This document shows, one piece after another, positions 56,138-64,000 of a stretch of 64,000 nt of DNA (the first letter of the stretch is position 1; each line of letters starts with the position of its first letter). Source of the stretch: Treponema sp. UBA1747. Its GTDB lineage: Bacteria > Spirochaetota > Spirochaetia > Treponematales > Treponemataceae. The position numbers and the translations under genes are program-made. The stretch is taken from assembly GCA_002315375.1 (NCBI GenBank), contig DCHR01000006.1:75391-139390 (forward strand), written 5' to 3'. The notes beneath the pieces were generated by a model. That model ran no database searches. It had not been told where the DNA came from and was given only the letters and a program-made list of their open reading frames with translations.

Positions 56138-58990
56138 ATGGCAACTTTTGACGATAATACTCTTTACGTTTTAGATTCTTACGGGCTCATTTACAGAGCA
56201 TATTTCGCATTTATTTCACATCCGCTTACAAACTCCAAAGGAGAAAATATTTCTGCTGTTTTCGGTTTTTTCAGAAACCTGGCAAATGTTCTTCAGCATT
56301 ATAAACCTAAGTGTCTGGTTGCGGCACTTGATTCAATCGGACCAACTTTCCGTCACGAAGCTTTTCCTGAATACAAAGCAAACCGTTCGAAATCTCCGGA
56401 GGATCTGATTGCACAGATTCCATGGATTGAAGAAATCCTGAATATTCTGGGCATTCCTTCTATCCGTGTAAACGGTTATGAAGCAGACGATGTAATTGCA
56501 ACTTTAGCCCGCAGGTGTGAAAAAGCAGGCCGAACCTGCCGTATTCTTTCCGGTGACAAAGACCTTATGCAGCTGGTCAATGATTCAATCCAGATTTTAA
56601 AACCGGATCCAACCGGAAACTGGAAGGTTGTGGGGGCCGAAGGAGTTAAAGCAGAATGGGGCGTTGGTCCTGAAGGCCTTCTGGATTTGCTTTCCCTTAC
56701 AGGTGACCAGGCTGATAACGTTCCGGGCGTAAAAGGCTGCGGAATCAAAACCGGCCTTAAATTTCTTGAACAGTACGGAAGTCTTGAAGGCATTTATGAA
56801 CATGCTGACGAGATTAAAGGTGCCATCGGTGAAAAAATCCGTGCAGGCCGTGAAGATGCTTTCAAAAGTAAGGAATTGATTACTCTTTGTGAAACCGTGC
56901 CTCTCGATGATCTTCCTGAACTTGAACAGATTGTTACTCTCCTGAAGGGAGAAAAATGTAAAACACCTTTCGAAGAACGCTATGATTTCAAAGGCGCTTC
57001 AGAACTTCTTATGAAATACGAAACTCCAAGCCTGGCCAAGTCCTTTGCAGCCCTTGGAAACGGCACTGTTCCTGCAACAGCTGAACCTGCCAAAGCCTCA
57101 AAAACAGAAAAGTCAGCACCGGCAGTTTCTTCTGAAAACTCGGCTCTTCCTGAACCAAAGAAAAACAAAGGTAACTACAAGGCCATGACAAAGCTTGAGG
57201 ACCTTAAGAAATATATTGATGGAGCCATTAAAGCCGGAGTCGTTGCCTATGACTCTGAAACTACCGGCCTCGATACCTTTAATGACAGAATTCTTGGATT
57301 CAGTCTTTCTTATGAAAAGGGAACAGGCGTTTGGGTTCCTCTCAGTGCCGGAGATTCTCTTTTTGATAACGATTACATTACAAAAGACGAAGCCTTCAAG
57401 GAACTGGTACGGATTTTTGATAATCCGAAAATTACTGTGGTAATGCACAATGCAAAGTTCGATTATAAGATTCTTTCATCCAACGGCATGAAGTTTGACG
57501 GCGGCCGCATGAAATGTAACCTGGTGGATACCCTTATTGCAGCCTGGCTTATGGATCCGGACAAGTCTTTCAAGAAATCACATTCCCTTGAAAACCTTGG
57601 AATTGTTGACCTTGGATTAATCGGAATCGAATACGATGACATCGTAGGAAAGAAACAGACTTTCAGTGATGTTCCTCTGGAAACTCAGGCTGAATATGCT
57701 TCTGAAGATGCTGACTTTACATTTCAGCTCTGGCAGAAATACGAACCTGAACTTAAAGAAAAGAAACTCTGGGATTTATTCAGCAATGTTGAAATGCCTC
57801 TTCTGAAAGTTCTTGTTGATATGGAAATTGCCGGAATCCACCTGAATACAAAATCTCTTGATGAATACGATGTGGAACTTACAGGCAAAATCGAAGACAT
57901 TCAGAATGCAATCTATGCTGAAGTTGGACACAGCTTCAATATCGCTTCTCCAAAACAGCTTGGTGAAGTTCTCTTTGAAGAACTGGGGTATAAGGCCACA
58001 AAGAAAACAAAGACCGGTTATTCGACAGACAACTCTGTTCTTGAAGAACTGGCGGTTTTCCATCCTTTGTGCAACAAGATTATCGAATTCCGTGAACTTT
58101 CGAAGCTTCAGTCAACTTACGTCGAAGCCCTTCCAAAACTGGTAGATAAAGAAGACCGCATTCATACAAGCTTCATGCAGACAGGAACTGCAACAGGACG
58201 ATTGTCTTCTACAAATCCAAACCTGCAGAACATCCCTGTCCGTAATGAAATGGGCCGCAGAATCCGTTCAGCCTTTACCGCTCCAAAAGGTAAGGTTTAC
58301 ATTTCTGCCGACTATTCACAGATTGAACTTGTTGTTTTGTCACATCTTTCCGGGGACCCTGCAATGTGCAGGGCTTTCAATGATGGAACAGACGTTCATA
58401 AGGCTACTGCCAGTATGATTTACGGAGTAGGAATCGATGAAGTAACTCCTGAAATGCGCCGTACAGCAAAGACAATCAACTTCGGTGTTATTTACGGAAT
58501 GGGAGCTTACAGCCTTGCGAAAGACTTAGGCATTTCAAATACGCAGGGAAGAATCTTTATCGACAAATATTATGAGCAGTACAGTTCAATCCGTAAGTTC
58601 ATGGATGAAACTATTTCCCGTGCAGAAAGCCAGAAGTATCTGGAAACTATTCTTGGTCGCCGCCGTTACATTTCCGGAATCGACAGCCCGAATAAAATGA
58701 TTAAGAACGCTGCAGACCGCATTGCAAAGAATACACCTGTTCAGGGGTCTGCCGCTGATATTGTGAAGCTTGCCATGCTTTCTCTGGATAAAAAACTTCA
58801 TGAAAGCGGAAGTCCTGCAAAGCTTTTGCTTCAGGTTCATGATGAACTTATTCTCGAATGTCCTGATGATCAGAACGTAATAGAATCTACTATTTCAATG
58901 GTAAAGGAATGTATGGAAAATGCCATGAAGCTTTCTGTTCCTCTTAAGGTAAGCGTTGAATACGGAAAGAACTGGGGTGAATTCCACTGA
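56138..58990 (+). CDS. polA: DNA polymerase I
   Basis: 950 aa three-domain enzyme for repair and Okazaki-fragment maturation. The 5' nuclease is at ~1-300 (DSYGLIYRAYFAF, HEAFPEYKANRSKSPEDL, GDKDLMQLV). A Pro/Ala linker follows, and a 3'-5' exonuclease region with an apparently intact DxE motif (VAYDSETTGL, NAKFDY, HSLENLG) is at ~360-560. The polymerase domain is at ~570-950 (ADYSQIELVVLSHLSGD, RRTAKTINFGVIYG, QVHDELILE). Proofreading is therefore probably active. Confidence 0.95.
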   Translation: MATFDDNTLYVLDSYGLIYRAYFAFISHPLTNSKGENISAVFGFFRNLANVLQHYKPKCLVAALDSIGPTFRHEAFPEYKANRSKSPEDLIAQIPWIEEILNILGIPSIRVNGYEADDVIATLARRCEKAGRTCRILSGDKDLMQLVNDSIQILKPDPTGNWKVVGAEGVKAEWGVGPEGLLDLLSLTGDQADNVPGVKGCGIKTGLKFLEQYGSLEGIYEHADEIKGAIGEKIRAGREDAFKSKELITLCETVPLDDLPELEQIVTLLKGEKCKTPFEERYDFKGASELLMKYETPSLAKSFAALGNGTVPATAEPAKASKTEKSAPAVSSENSALPEPKKNKGNYKAMTKLEDLKKYIDGAIKAGVVAYDSETTGLDTFNDRILGFSLSYEKGTGVWVPLSAGDSLFDNDYITKDEAFKELVRIFDNPKITVVMHNAKFDYKILSSNGMKFDGGRMKCNLVDTLIAAWLMDPDKSFKKSHSLENLGIVDLGLIGIEYDDIVGKKQTFSDVPLETQAEYASEDADFTFQLWQKYEPELKEKKLWDLFSNVEMPLLKVLVDMEIAGIHLNTKSLDEYDVELTGKIEDIQNAIYAEVGHSFNIASPKQLGEVLFEELGYKATKKTKTGYSTDNSVLEELAVFHPLCNKIIEFRELSKLQSTYVEALPKLVDKEDRIHTSFMQTGTATGRLSSTNPNLQNIPVRNEMGRRIRSAFTAPKGKVYISADYSQIELVVLSHLSGDPAMCRAFNDGTDVHKATASMIYGVGIDEVTPEMRRTAKTINFGVIYGMGAYSLAKDLGISNTQGRIFIDKYYEQYSSIRKFMDETISRAESQKYLETILGRRRYISGIDSPNKMIKNAADRIAKNTPVQGSAADIVKLAMLSLDKKLHESGSPAKLLLQVHDELILECPDDQNVIESTISMVKECMENAMKLSVPLKVSVEYGKNWGEFH

Positions 58991-58999
58991 TAAAAAAAG

Positions 59000-59030
59000 G
59001 CCCCTGAGCTTGTTGATGGTGTGAAGGGGC
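59000..59030 (+). repeat. Stem-loop repeat with TGAGCTTGTTGA core
   Basis: Stem GCCCCT (59000-59005) / AGGGGC (59025-59030) with TGAGCTTGTTGA in the left arm and loop. It is 9 nt past the polA stop and may double as its terminator, though no T run follows. Confidence 0.5.
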
Positions 59031-59046
59031 TGAAGAGCATGGAAAA

Positions 59047-59607
59047 ATGATTATTGCAGTAACGGGTCCTATGGCCAGCGGAAAAAATTACATCTGTTCT
59101 CAATTTGAAGCAAAGGGGTGGGTGAGCCTGGACTGTGACAAGGTGGTTCATGAAGCCGTAGTTTCCTGCGGAGATCAGATATTTGAAACCTTTTCGGAAG
59201 ATGCTGCCCGTATGGGGATAGATCTTTTGAAGGAAGACGGAAGTATAAATCGCAGGGCTCTGGGTGCTGTAGTTTTTTCTGATCCTGAACTTTTGAAAAA
59301 ACAGGAAGACATAGTTTACCCGTATGTGATAAAAAGGACTGAAGAGTTTCTTGAAGCAAATGCCGGACAGAATTTGATTATCAATGCAACGGTGCTTTTC
59401 AAAACTCCCGAACTTCTGCAGAAATGCGAAAAAGTGATTTATGTTTCTGCAAATCCTGTAAAAAGATTTTTCCGTGCCCGCCGGCGGGATAAACTGCCTG
59501 TTTCAAAAATCCTTGCCCGTTTTCACGCACAGAAAGATCTGTTAAAAAAATACAGGGATGCCTGTTCAAGCCTCCCTGGAATTACAATCGAAAAAATCAA
59601 GAACTAG
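59047..59607 (+). CDS. coaE: Dephospho-CoA kinase family protein
   Basis: 186 aa, last step of CoA synthesis. It has the family layout: P-loop region TGPMASGKN (7-14), LDCDKVVHEAV (the D-x-D substrate motif), INRRALGAVVFSD and FFRARRRDKLPVSKILARF. The P-loop has Asn14 where Ser or Thr is normally found (GKN instead of GKS/T), which normally coordinates the Mg-nucleotide. Its stop codon shares CTAG with the convergent gene's stop. GCATGGAAAA precedes the ATG. Confidence 0.85.
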   Translation: MIIAVTGPMASGKNYICSQFEAKGWVSLDCDKVVHEAVVSCGDQIFETFSEDAARMGIDLLKEDGSINRRALGAVVFSDPELLKKQEDIVYPYVIKRTEEFLEANAGQNLIINATVLFKTPELLQKCEKVIYVSANPVKRFFRARRRDKLPVSKILARFHAQKDLLKKYRDACSSLPGITIEKIKN

Positions 59608-60461
59608 AATTTTTCTCTCAGAACGCTTTCACCTTCTGCATCTTCTGGATCGTACCAGAAACAAAGCTGGATTTTTTCATTACACTTTTCAGCAAGCTTG
59701 ATGGTTCCTTCAATTCTGCTTTTCTTTCCAGTTTCAAGGTCTTCGGCGCAGACAATTCCTTCTGTTCCTTTTTCATCCAGTTCAATCCATTTTGCCGTTG
59801 ATTCAGGAATATTATCATTCTTTTCTATATATTCTACAGCCCGTACATGAAGTTTTTTGATGTCGTTGTTCGAACAGGTTGTCCACGAAAAACTGATGGT
59901 GTCTCCCTGTACAGGAAGATTTCCCAGGAATTTGTGGGTAATGGGAACCAGTGCTCTGAAGCATACAGGGGCTTTTGTGACTTCCGCATGTCCGTATTTA
60001 TCAACAGGATAGACAGTCTCCAGAATGTAAAAATCTGTTTTGTTGTTCAGGTTAAACTTCCATTTGATGTTTTTGGTGCGTTCTATTCCCTTGTGAGCTT
60101 TGAGCCAGAAACCGCGCATTTTCCGGTTGTTTTCATCGGAAACTTCAATTTCAATCTGGCCTGTCATAATCCAGCCTGAAATCTTGCTTGATCTGTTTCT
60201 TCCTTTATAGAGCAGCAGAACCAGAACAGCAACTGTAAGCAGATATAGAATAATGTCTGCAAAAGGATATCGTAAACCGCTTAAGGGAATCACTAATACT
60301 GAAAGAGCTTTAAGAACAAAGAATATGACCGGAATTGTAATGATAAGGGTTAATGCCATTGCAATTATGGTACGTAAAGTTATGAGAAGTATAGTTTTTA
60401 TGTCTTCTGCAACGACAGAAAAAAGACCTTTTTTATCATCGTTTTTTGAATTATTGCTCAT
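59604..60461 (-). CDS. Membrane protein, 285 aa, unknown
   Basis: Two N-terminal hydrophobic segments (ITLRTIIAMALTLIITIPVIFFVLKAL region ~25-50 and IILYLLTVAVLVLLLY ~70-85) and a beta-rich cytoplasmic or periplasmic domain (residues ~95-285, e.g. WIMTGQIEIEVSDENN). No domain recognised; Lys-rich start. It is convergent with coaE (stop codons overlap in CTAG). The Shine-Dalgarno is weak. Confidence 0.7.
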   Translation of the reverse strand: MSNNSKNDDKKGLFSVVAEDIKTILLITLRTIIAMALTLIITIPVIFFVLKALSVLVIPLSGLRYPFADIILYLLTVAVLVLLLYKGRNRSSKISGWIMTGQIEIEVSDENNRKMRGFWLKAHKGIERTKNIKWKFNLNNKTDFYILETVYPVDKYGHAEVTKAPVCFRALVPITHKFLGNLPVQGDTISFSWTTCSNNDIKKLHVRAVEYIEKNDNIPESTAKWIELDEKGTEGIVCAEDLETGKKSRIEGTIKLAEKCNEKIQLCFWYDPEDAEGESVLREKF

Positions 60462-60545
60462 GAAAATTATTTTAACATAAAAGAAAATATTTGCTAAACA
60501 ATTTTTATAGAATTCCGATACACAAAGTATAGGGGAATATCAACT

Positions 60546-61415
60546 ATGGAACAGAAAAGAACTTTATGGATTATTGCTGCAGCCGGTATGTTTCTGCTGG
60601 TAGTTTTGGGAGCAGCATTTATTCTTTATTCACCTGCACAGAAAAGTGCACCTCAGGCATTTGCTCAGGGACAGAATTATCAGGTTCAGAATCCAGCTGT
60701 AGTACAGAATGGTAACGGGTGGACAAGCATTCCTGGTACAAATAACAATCAGCTTCTTCCTCCTCCACAGGGAGACGTTCGTGCAAAAGATCTGACAGTA
60801 TATGCTGATAATACAGTTGTTTATAGCAAAGAAACTTCTGAAGGAACTACAATCGATTTGAATGCATTGAAAGCTGCTTCAGAAATTGCACCAGCTCAGG
60901 AAACTTACCCTCAGAATATCAACATTACAGTTAATCTTCCTGAAACAAGAGTTGAAACAACACCTTCTGTAACAGTAACAGAAGTTCCTGTTCAGATTGT
61001 TCATACAGATGTTTCTGTAAAAGAAACTGCACCTGTTGTAGCACAGGCTCCAAGTGTTGCACCTGCTCCAAAAGCTCCTGCAGCGGTAAAAAAAGCAGAA
61101 CCTGCAAAAGCACCTGCAGCAGTAAAACCTGCTCCAAAAGCAGAAGAAAAGAAAGTTGTTGAAAAGAAAATCGATCAGTACTGGGTTCAGGCTGCTGCTT
61201 ATTCAAACAAGAAAACAGCAGAAAATGCACGTACTGTTCTTGATGACAATAAAATTCCTGCAGATATCTTCACTTATCAGGATGCAAAGGGAAAGGTTTT
61301 CTACCGTGTTCGCGTAGGTCCTTATACAACAAAAAGCGAAGCTGAATACTGGCGCAACAAGATTGATAAAATCGCTGCCTTCAGTAATTCAGAAAGTTAT
61401 GTAACAGCAAATTAA
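60546..61415 (+). CDS. SPOR-domain membrane protein
   Basis: 289 aa. An N-terminal membrane span (LWIIAAAGMFLLVVLGAAFIL) anchors it. A long Pro/Ala/Lys-rich linker (~100-210) spans the periplasm, and a C-terminal SPOR domain (~213-285, QYWVQAAAYSNKKTAENARTV... KVFYRVRVGPYTTKSEAE) binds denuded peptidoglycan at division sites. AGGGGAATA lies upstream. It is followed by a terminator. Confidence 0.9.
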   Translation: MEQKRTLWIIAAAGMFLLVVLGAAFILYSPAQKSAPQAFAQGQNYQVQNPAVVQNGNGWTSIPGTNNNQLLPPPQGDVRAKDLTVYADNTVVYSKETSEGTTIDLNALKAASEIAPAQETYPQNINITVNLPETRVETTPSVTVTEVPVQIVHTDVSVKETAPVVAQAPSVAPAPKAPAAVKKAEPAKAPAAVKPAPKAEEKKVVEKKIDQYWVQAAAYSNKKTAENARTVLDDNKIPADIFTYQDAKGKVFYRVRVGPYTTKSEAEYWRNKIDKIAAFSNSESYVTAN

Positions 61416-61448
61416 CAGCAATTGACTTCATAATAAAACTCCTAACTG

Positions 61449-61478
61449 ACCGCAGATGAAAATCTGCGGTTTTTTTTT
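61449..61478 (+). terminator. Rho-independent terminator of the SPOR gene
   Basis: Stem ACCGCAGAT / ATCTGCGGT around GAAA with eight T, close to the start of the next gene. Confidence 0.9.
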
Positions 61479-61484
61479 GCTTAT

Positions 61485-62846
61485 ATGCAAAAAATAGCAG
61501 AAATTCTCAATACGTTATGTATGAAACAAAAAGTCTGCTTTGTATTGATAATGTTTATACTGTTCAAACTCAGTGCTGTTTCTTTTATAGAAGAAAACAC
61601 AGTTTATAAAACCGGCTTAAAAATAAAACTTCCGGTATTGAATGGAGCGGAACTGAACGGATGGTATAACGGAGAAAATATTATCTGGGGTGCTTCTGTA
61701 AACTTCACTGATTCAGACGGGACATTTCTGGCAGGAGGTAAGGGCGGAAATCTCAGTTTTTCGGGTGGAGTTTCCCTGCTTAATAATCCTCTTCTGTTTT
61801 CTTCTGTAAGTCCTTTTTTCAGAGCACAGAAAAAAATATCTTTGTTTTCGGCCGCGTTCCCGGACGGTTCCTCATTTTTAAAACCACTTTCTCTTTTTAT
61901 CAATACAAGTTTGTTTTCTGACAAGGCTTCTTCAGGGAAATTAGGATTTTCAGGTGCTTTTTCGGAAAAAATGGAAGGAATATGGTCAGTAAATTACAGA
62001 AAAAGGGATAAAAAAAAGGAATTTGATTTTCAGTGGCTGATAAAGACAAATCCTCTCTTTCAGGGAAAAAATGACAGCTGGTATCTGAGTAAAAACATTT
62101 TTGCAGAAGAAACTTTGAAATTTTCATCTCTGTTTCAGGAGTCCTTATGTATAAATAATTTGAGTTTTCTTCTTTCTGAAATCTTCTATCTGGATTATTA
62201 CGGGAACCTTCTGCCTGTTTTCAGAATGGAGACTTCCGGAAAACGATTAAGCGGAGCTTTTTCAGTCAATTTTCTTCCTGATGTTACATCATCTTCCGGA
62301 AAAGAACTGGAACGCTGCATATCGGCTAAGGTCAATTTTCAGGACCAGAAAAAGTTAAAAAGGGAACAGCCTTTCATGGTGAAGTACGGAGTAACGGTTT
62401 TCAATAAACTTAGTCTTGAAGAAAAAGATTGGGAAATGAAGGGAACAGCCGGATTCAGAATCTTTTCTGTAAGAAATAGTATAAGCGGCAGCATTTATGG
62501 AGAAATGCTTTCAAATCTTGATGGAATAGATATAAAAGAAACAAGATTCACAAAGGGAGGAATTAACCTGAGCAATAATTATTACATGGATAAAATAAGT
62601 CCTACTATAAAAGGCAGTTGTGTAATAATTCCTGAAAATTCCGGTCAGAATTATAAAACTACGGAGTCCTGTTCTGTTATTTTGTACCTGGGTTCGAATC
62701 CTTCTATTAATTTGAACCTTTCTGCAGAACTTTCAGGACAAAAATTCCGGTGTTCAGACAGGAAAATGGATATAGGAATCACTTCAAAATATAAAAGCCG
62801 ATTGTTCGATATAGCAGGAAAAATTTCTATGAGTCTTGAATTTTAG
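61485..62846 (+). CDS. Putative outer-membrane beta-barrel protein
   Basis: 453 aa (417-441 from internal starts). It has a signal-peptide-like N-terminus (VCFVLIMFILFKLSAVSF), then alternating hydrophobic/hydrophilic strands over the rest, with Ser- and Gly-rich turns and a C-terminal Phe (ISMSLEF), as in treponemal outer-membrane barrels. No family recognised. The start is uncertain: 61485 lies directly after the terminator T run and has no Shine-Dalgarno, and an ATG at 61521 is also possible. Confidence 0.6.
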   Translation: MQKIAEILNTLCMKQKVCFVLIMFILFKLSAVSFIEENTVYKTGLKIKLPVLNGAELNGWYNGENIIWGASVNFTDSDGTFLAGGKGGNLSFSGGVSLLNNPLLFSSVSPFFRAQKKISLFSAAFPDGSSFLKPLSLFINTSLFSDKASSGKLGFSGAFSEKMEGIWSVNYRKRDKKKEFDFQWLIKTNPLFQGKNDSWYLSKNIFAEETLKFSSLFQESLCINNLSFLLSEIFYLDYYGNLLPVFRMETSGKRLSGAFSVNFLPDVTSSSGKELERCISAKVNFQDQKKLKREQPFMVKYGVTVFNKLSLEEKDWEMKGTAGFRIFSVRNSISGSIYGEMLSNLDGIDIKETRFTKGGINLSNNYYMDKISPTIKGSCVIIPENSGQNYKTTESCSVILYLGSNPSINLNLSAELSGQKFRCSDRKMDIGITSKYKSRLFDIAGKISMSLEF

Positions 62847-62907
62847 GTACAAAATTACTAGAATAGAGTACTCAAACTGAAAATATTTTATTTTAAGAGG
62901 TAATATT

Positions 62908-64000
62908 ATGGCTTTTGATATTTCTAAAATGAGAAATATCGGTATCAGTGCCCACATTGACTCTGGTAAAACAACAACAACAGAACGTATTCTGTTCTAC
63001 TGTAACAAGATCCACCAGATTCATGAAGTTCGCGGAAAGGACGGTGTTGGTGCTGTTATGGACTCAATGGAACTGGAACGTGAACGTGGTATCACAATTC
63101 AGTCAGCAGCAACACAGGTTCAGTGGAAAGACTACACAATCAACGTTATCGACACTCCGGGCCACGTTGACTTCACAGTAGAAGTTGAACGCTCACTTCG
63201 CGTTCTTGACGGTGCTATCATGATTCTTTGTGCCGTTGCCGGTGTTCAGTCACAGTCAATCACTGTTGACCGTCAGCTTAAACGTTATCATGTACCTCGC
63301 ATTGCATTTGTTAACAAATGTGACCGCCAGGGTGCTAACCCAATCCGTGTTTGTGGACAGATTCGTGAAAAACTCGGTCTTAACGCACACATGATGGAAC
63401 TTCCAATTGGTCTCGAAGACAAACTCGAAGGTGTTGTAGACCTGGTTGGAATGAAAGCCCTCTATTTCGAAGGAAACAGTGGTGAAAATGTTATCGTAAA
63501 AGACATCCCAGCTGACCTCGTTGATCAGGCTAATCAGTACCGTGAAGAACTCATGGACGCTGTTTCTATGTTTGATGATTCCCTCATGGAAGACATCATG
63601 GAAAAAGGATACAACGACCTGGACGAAGCAAAAGTTATCGCAGCTATCCGTAAGGGTACACTGGCAGAACAGTTTGTAGGTGTATTCTGTGGTTCAGCTC
63701 ACGCTAACAAAGGTATTCAGCCACTTCTCGACGGTGTTCTCCGCTACCTCCCAGCTCCAGATGAAGTTGAAAACGTTGCTCTTGACCTGGATAAGAACGA
63801 AGAAGAAGTTAAACTTGAATGTCGTGAAGGACTTCCTTGTGTTGCCCTCGGTTTCAAACTGGACGACGGACAGTACGGTCAGCTTACTTACACACGTATC
63901 TATCAGGGAAAAATCAAGAAGGGTGAAGAACTCTACAATACTCGTACAAAGAAAAAGTTCAAGGTTGGACGTCTTGTACGTATGAACGCTGCAGCAATGG
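62908..64000 (+). CDS. fusA: Elongation factor G, 5' part
   Basis: The gene runs off the right edge; ~364 codons are visible. It is a GTPase for ribosomal translocation: G1 is AHIDSGKTTTTERIL, G3 is DTPGHVDF and G4 is NKCDRQGANP. The Ser in HIDSGKT (instead of Ala) and the NKCDRQG motif are typical of the mitochondrial-type EF-G of spirochaetes, to my knowledge. TAAGAGG precedes the ATG. The codons are clearly biased towards a highly expressed set. Confidence 0.9.
   Translation, partial: MAFDISKMRNIGISAHIDSGKTTTTERILFYCNKIHQIHEVRGKDGVGAVMDSMELERERGITIQSAATQVQWKDYTINVIDTPGHVDFTVEVERSLRVLDGAIMILCAVAGVQSQSITVDRQLKRYHVPRIAFVNKCDRQGANPIRVCGQIREKLGLNAHMMELPIGLEDKLEGVVDLVGMKALYFEGNSGENVIVKDIPADLVDQANQYREELMDAVSMFDDSLMEDIMEKGYNDLDEAKVIAAIRKGTLAEQFVGVFCGSAHANKGIQPLLDGVLRYLPAPDEVENVALDLDKNEEEVKLECREGLPCVALGFKLDDGQYGQLTYTRIYQGKIKKGEELYNTRTKKKFKVGRLVRMNAAAM

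Overview
The window looks like a chromosomal segment of a plant-fibre-degrading, gut- or rumen-type Treponema (Spirochaetota). Evidence: two tandem GH10 xylanase lipoproteins and a GH5 endoglucanase lipoprotein; a short spirochaete-style AlaRS; a spirochaete/mitochondrial-type EF-G G1 motif; and blocks whose order matches what I recall from T. pallidum (alaS, rotamase, nusB, TPR protein; sigma factor next to groES). I see no prophage, insertion sequence or CRISPR array.

Layout. 1-4656: partial secreted protein, argC, an S23/IVP four-helix protein and the two xylanases. 4886-11646: gltX, then rplU-rpmA-obg-nadD-yqeK-LCP/LytR-rsfS (ribosome maturation and NAD synthesis). 11799-17084: ThrH-type phosphatase, a 646-aa unknown protein, TatD, and a PspC / HAAS-DUF4097 / PadR envelope-stress cassette. 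17227-23487: ABC-F ATPase, VanH-like D-lactate dehydrogenase, groES, an RpoS-sized sigma factor behind a sigma-54-like promoter, and fhs. 23508-28078: tRNA-Arg(CCU), HAD phosphatase, FGGY kinase, a DUF3310 protein, apt and prs. 28232-36540: GH5, a pallilysin-related candidate, alaS, a SurA-like isomerase, nusB and a TPR lipoprotein. 36634-45628: a compact type II secretion-like operon (secretin, ATPase, platform, major pseudopilin, several unrecognised small envelope proteins) ending in a clostripain-family protease lipoprotein. 45729-53752: a COG0523 metallochaperone with a His/Asp tract, a BspA-type LRR protein, clpS-clpA, a PLP-enzyme-like fragment and small membrane proteins. 53808-64000: ParE with a histone-H1-like N-terminal tail, polA, coaE, a SPOR protein, a putative outer-membrane protein and the 5' part of an EF-G gene.

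Functional themes. Secreted glycoside hydrolases feed a fermentative life style (D-lactate, formate-THF ligase, FGGY kinase). The T2SS-like operon is a candidate export route for such enzymes or for its own protease. Several housekeeping genes (parE, clpS, alaS, polA, the LRR gene) start 6-8 nt downstream of a -10 box with no Shine-Dalgarno, which suggests leaderless mRNAs.

Intergenic spaces carry several structured repeat families. One is a stem-loop with core TGAACTTGTCGAA, present five times near gene ends. Another is a 41-nt GC-rich element present twice between rpmA and obg. There are also further hairpin elements near groES and the tRNA. The most notable observations are the T2SS-like locus with unknown accessory proteins, the H1-like tail on ParE, and the sigma-54-like promoter of an RpoS-like sigma gene, which parallels the RpoN-RpoS cascade of Borrelia.
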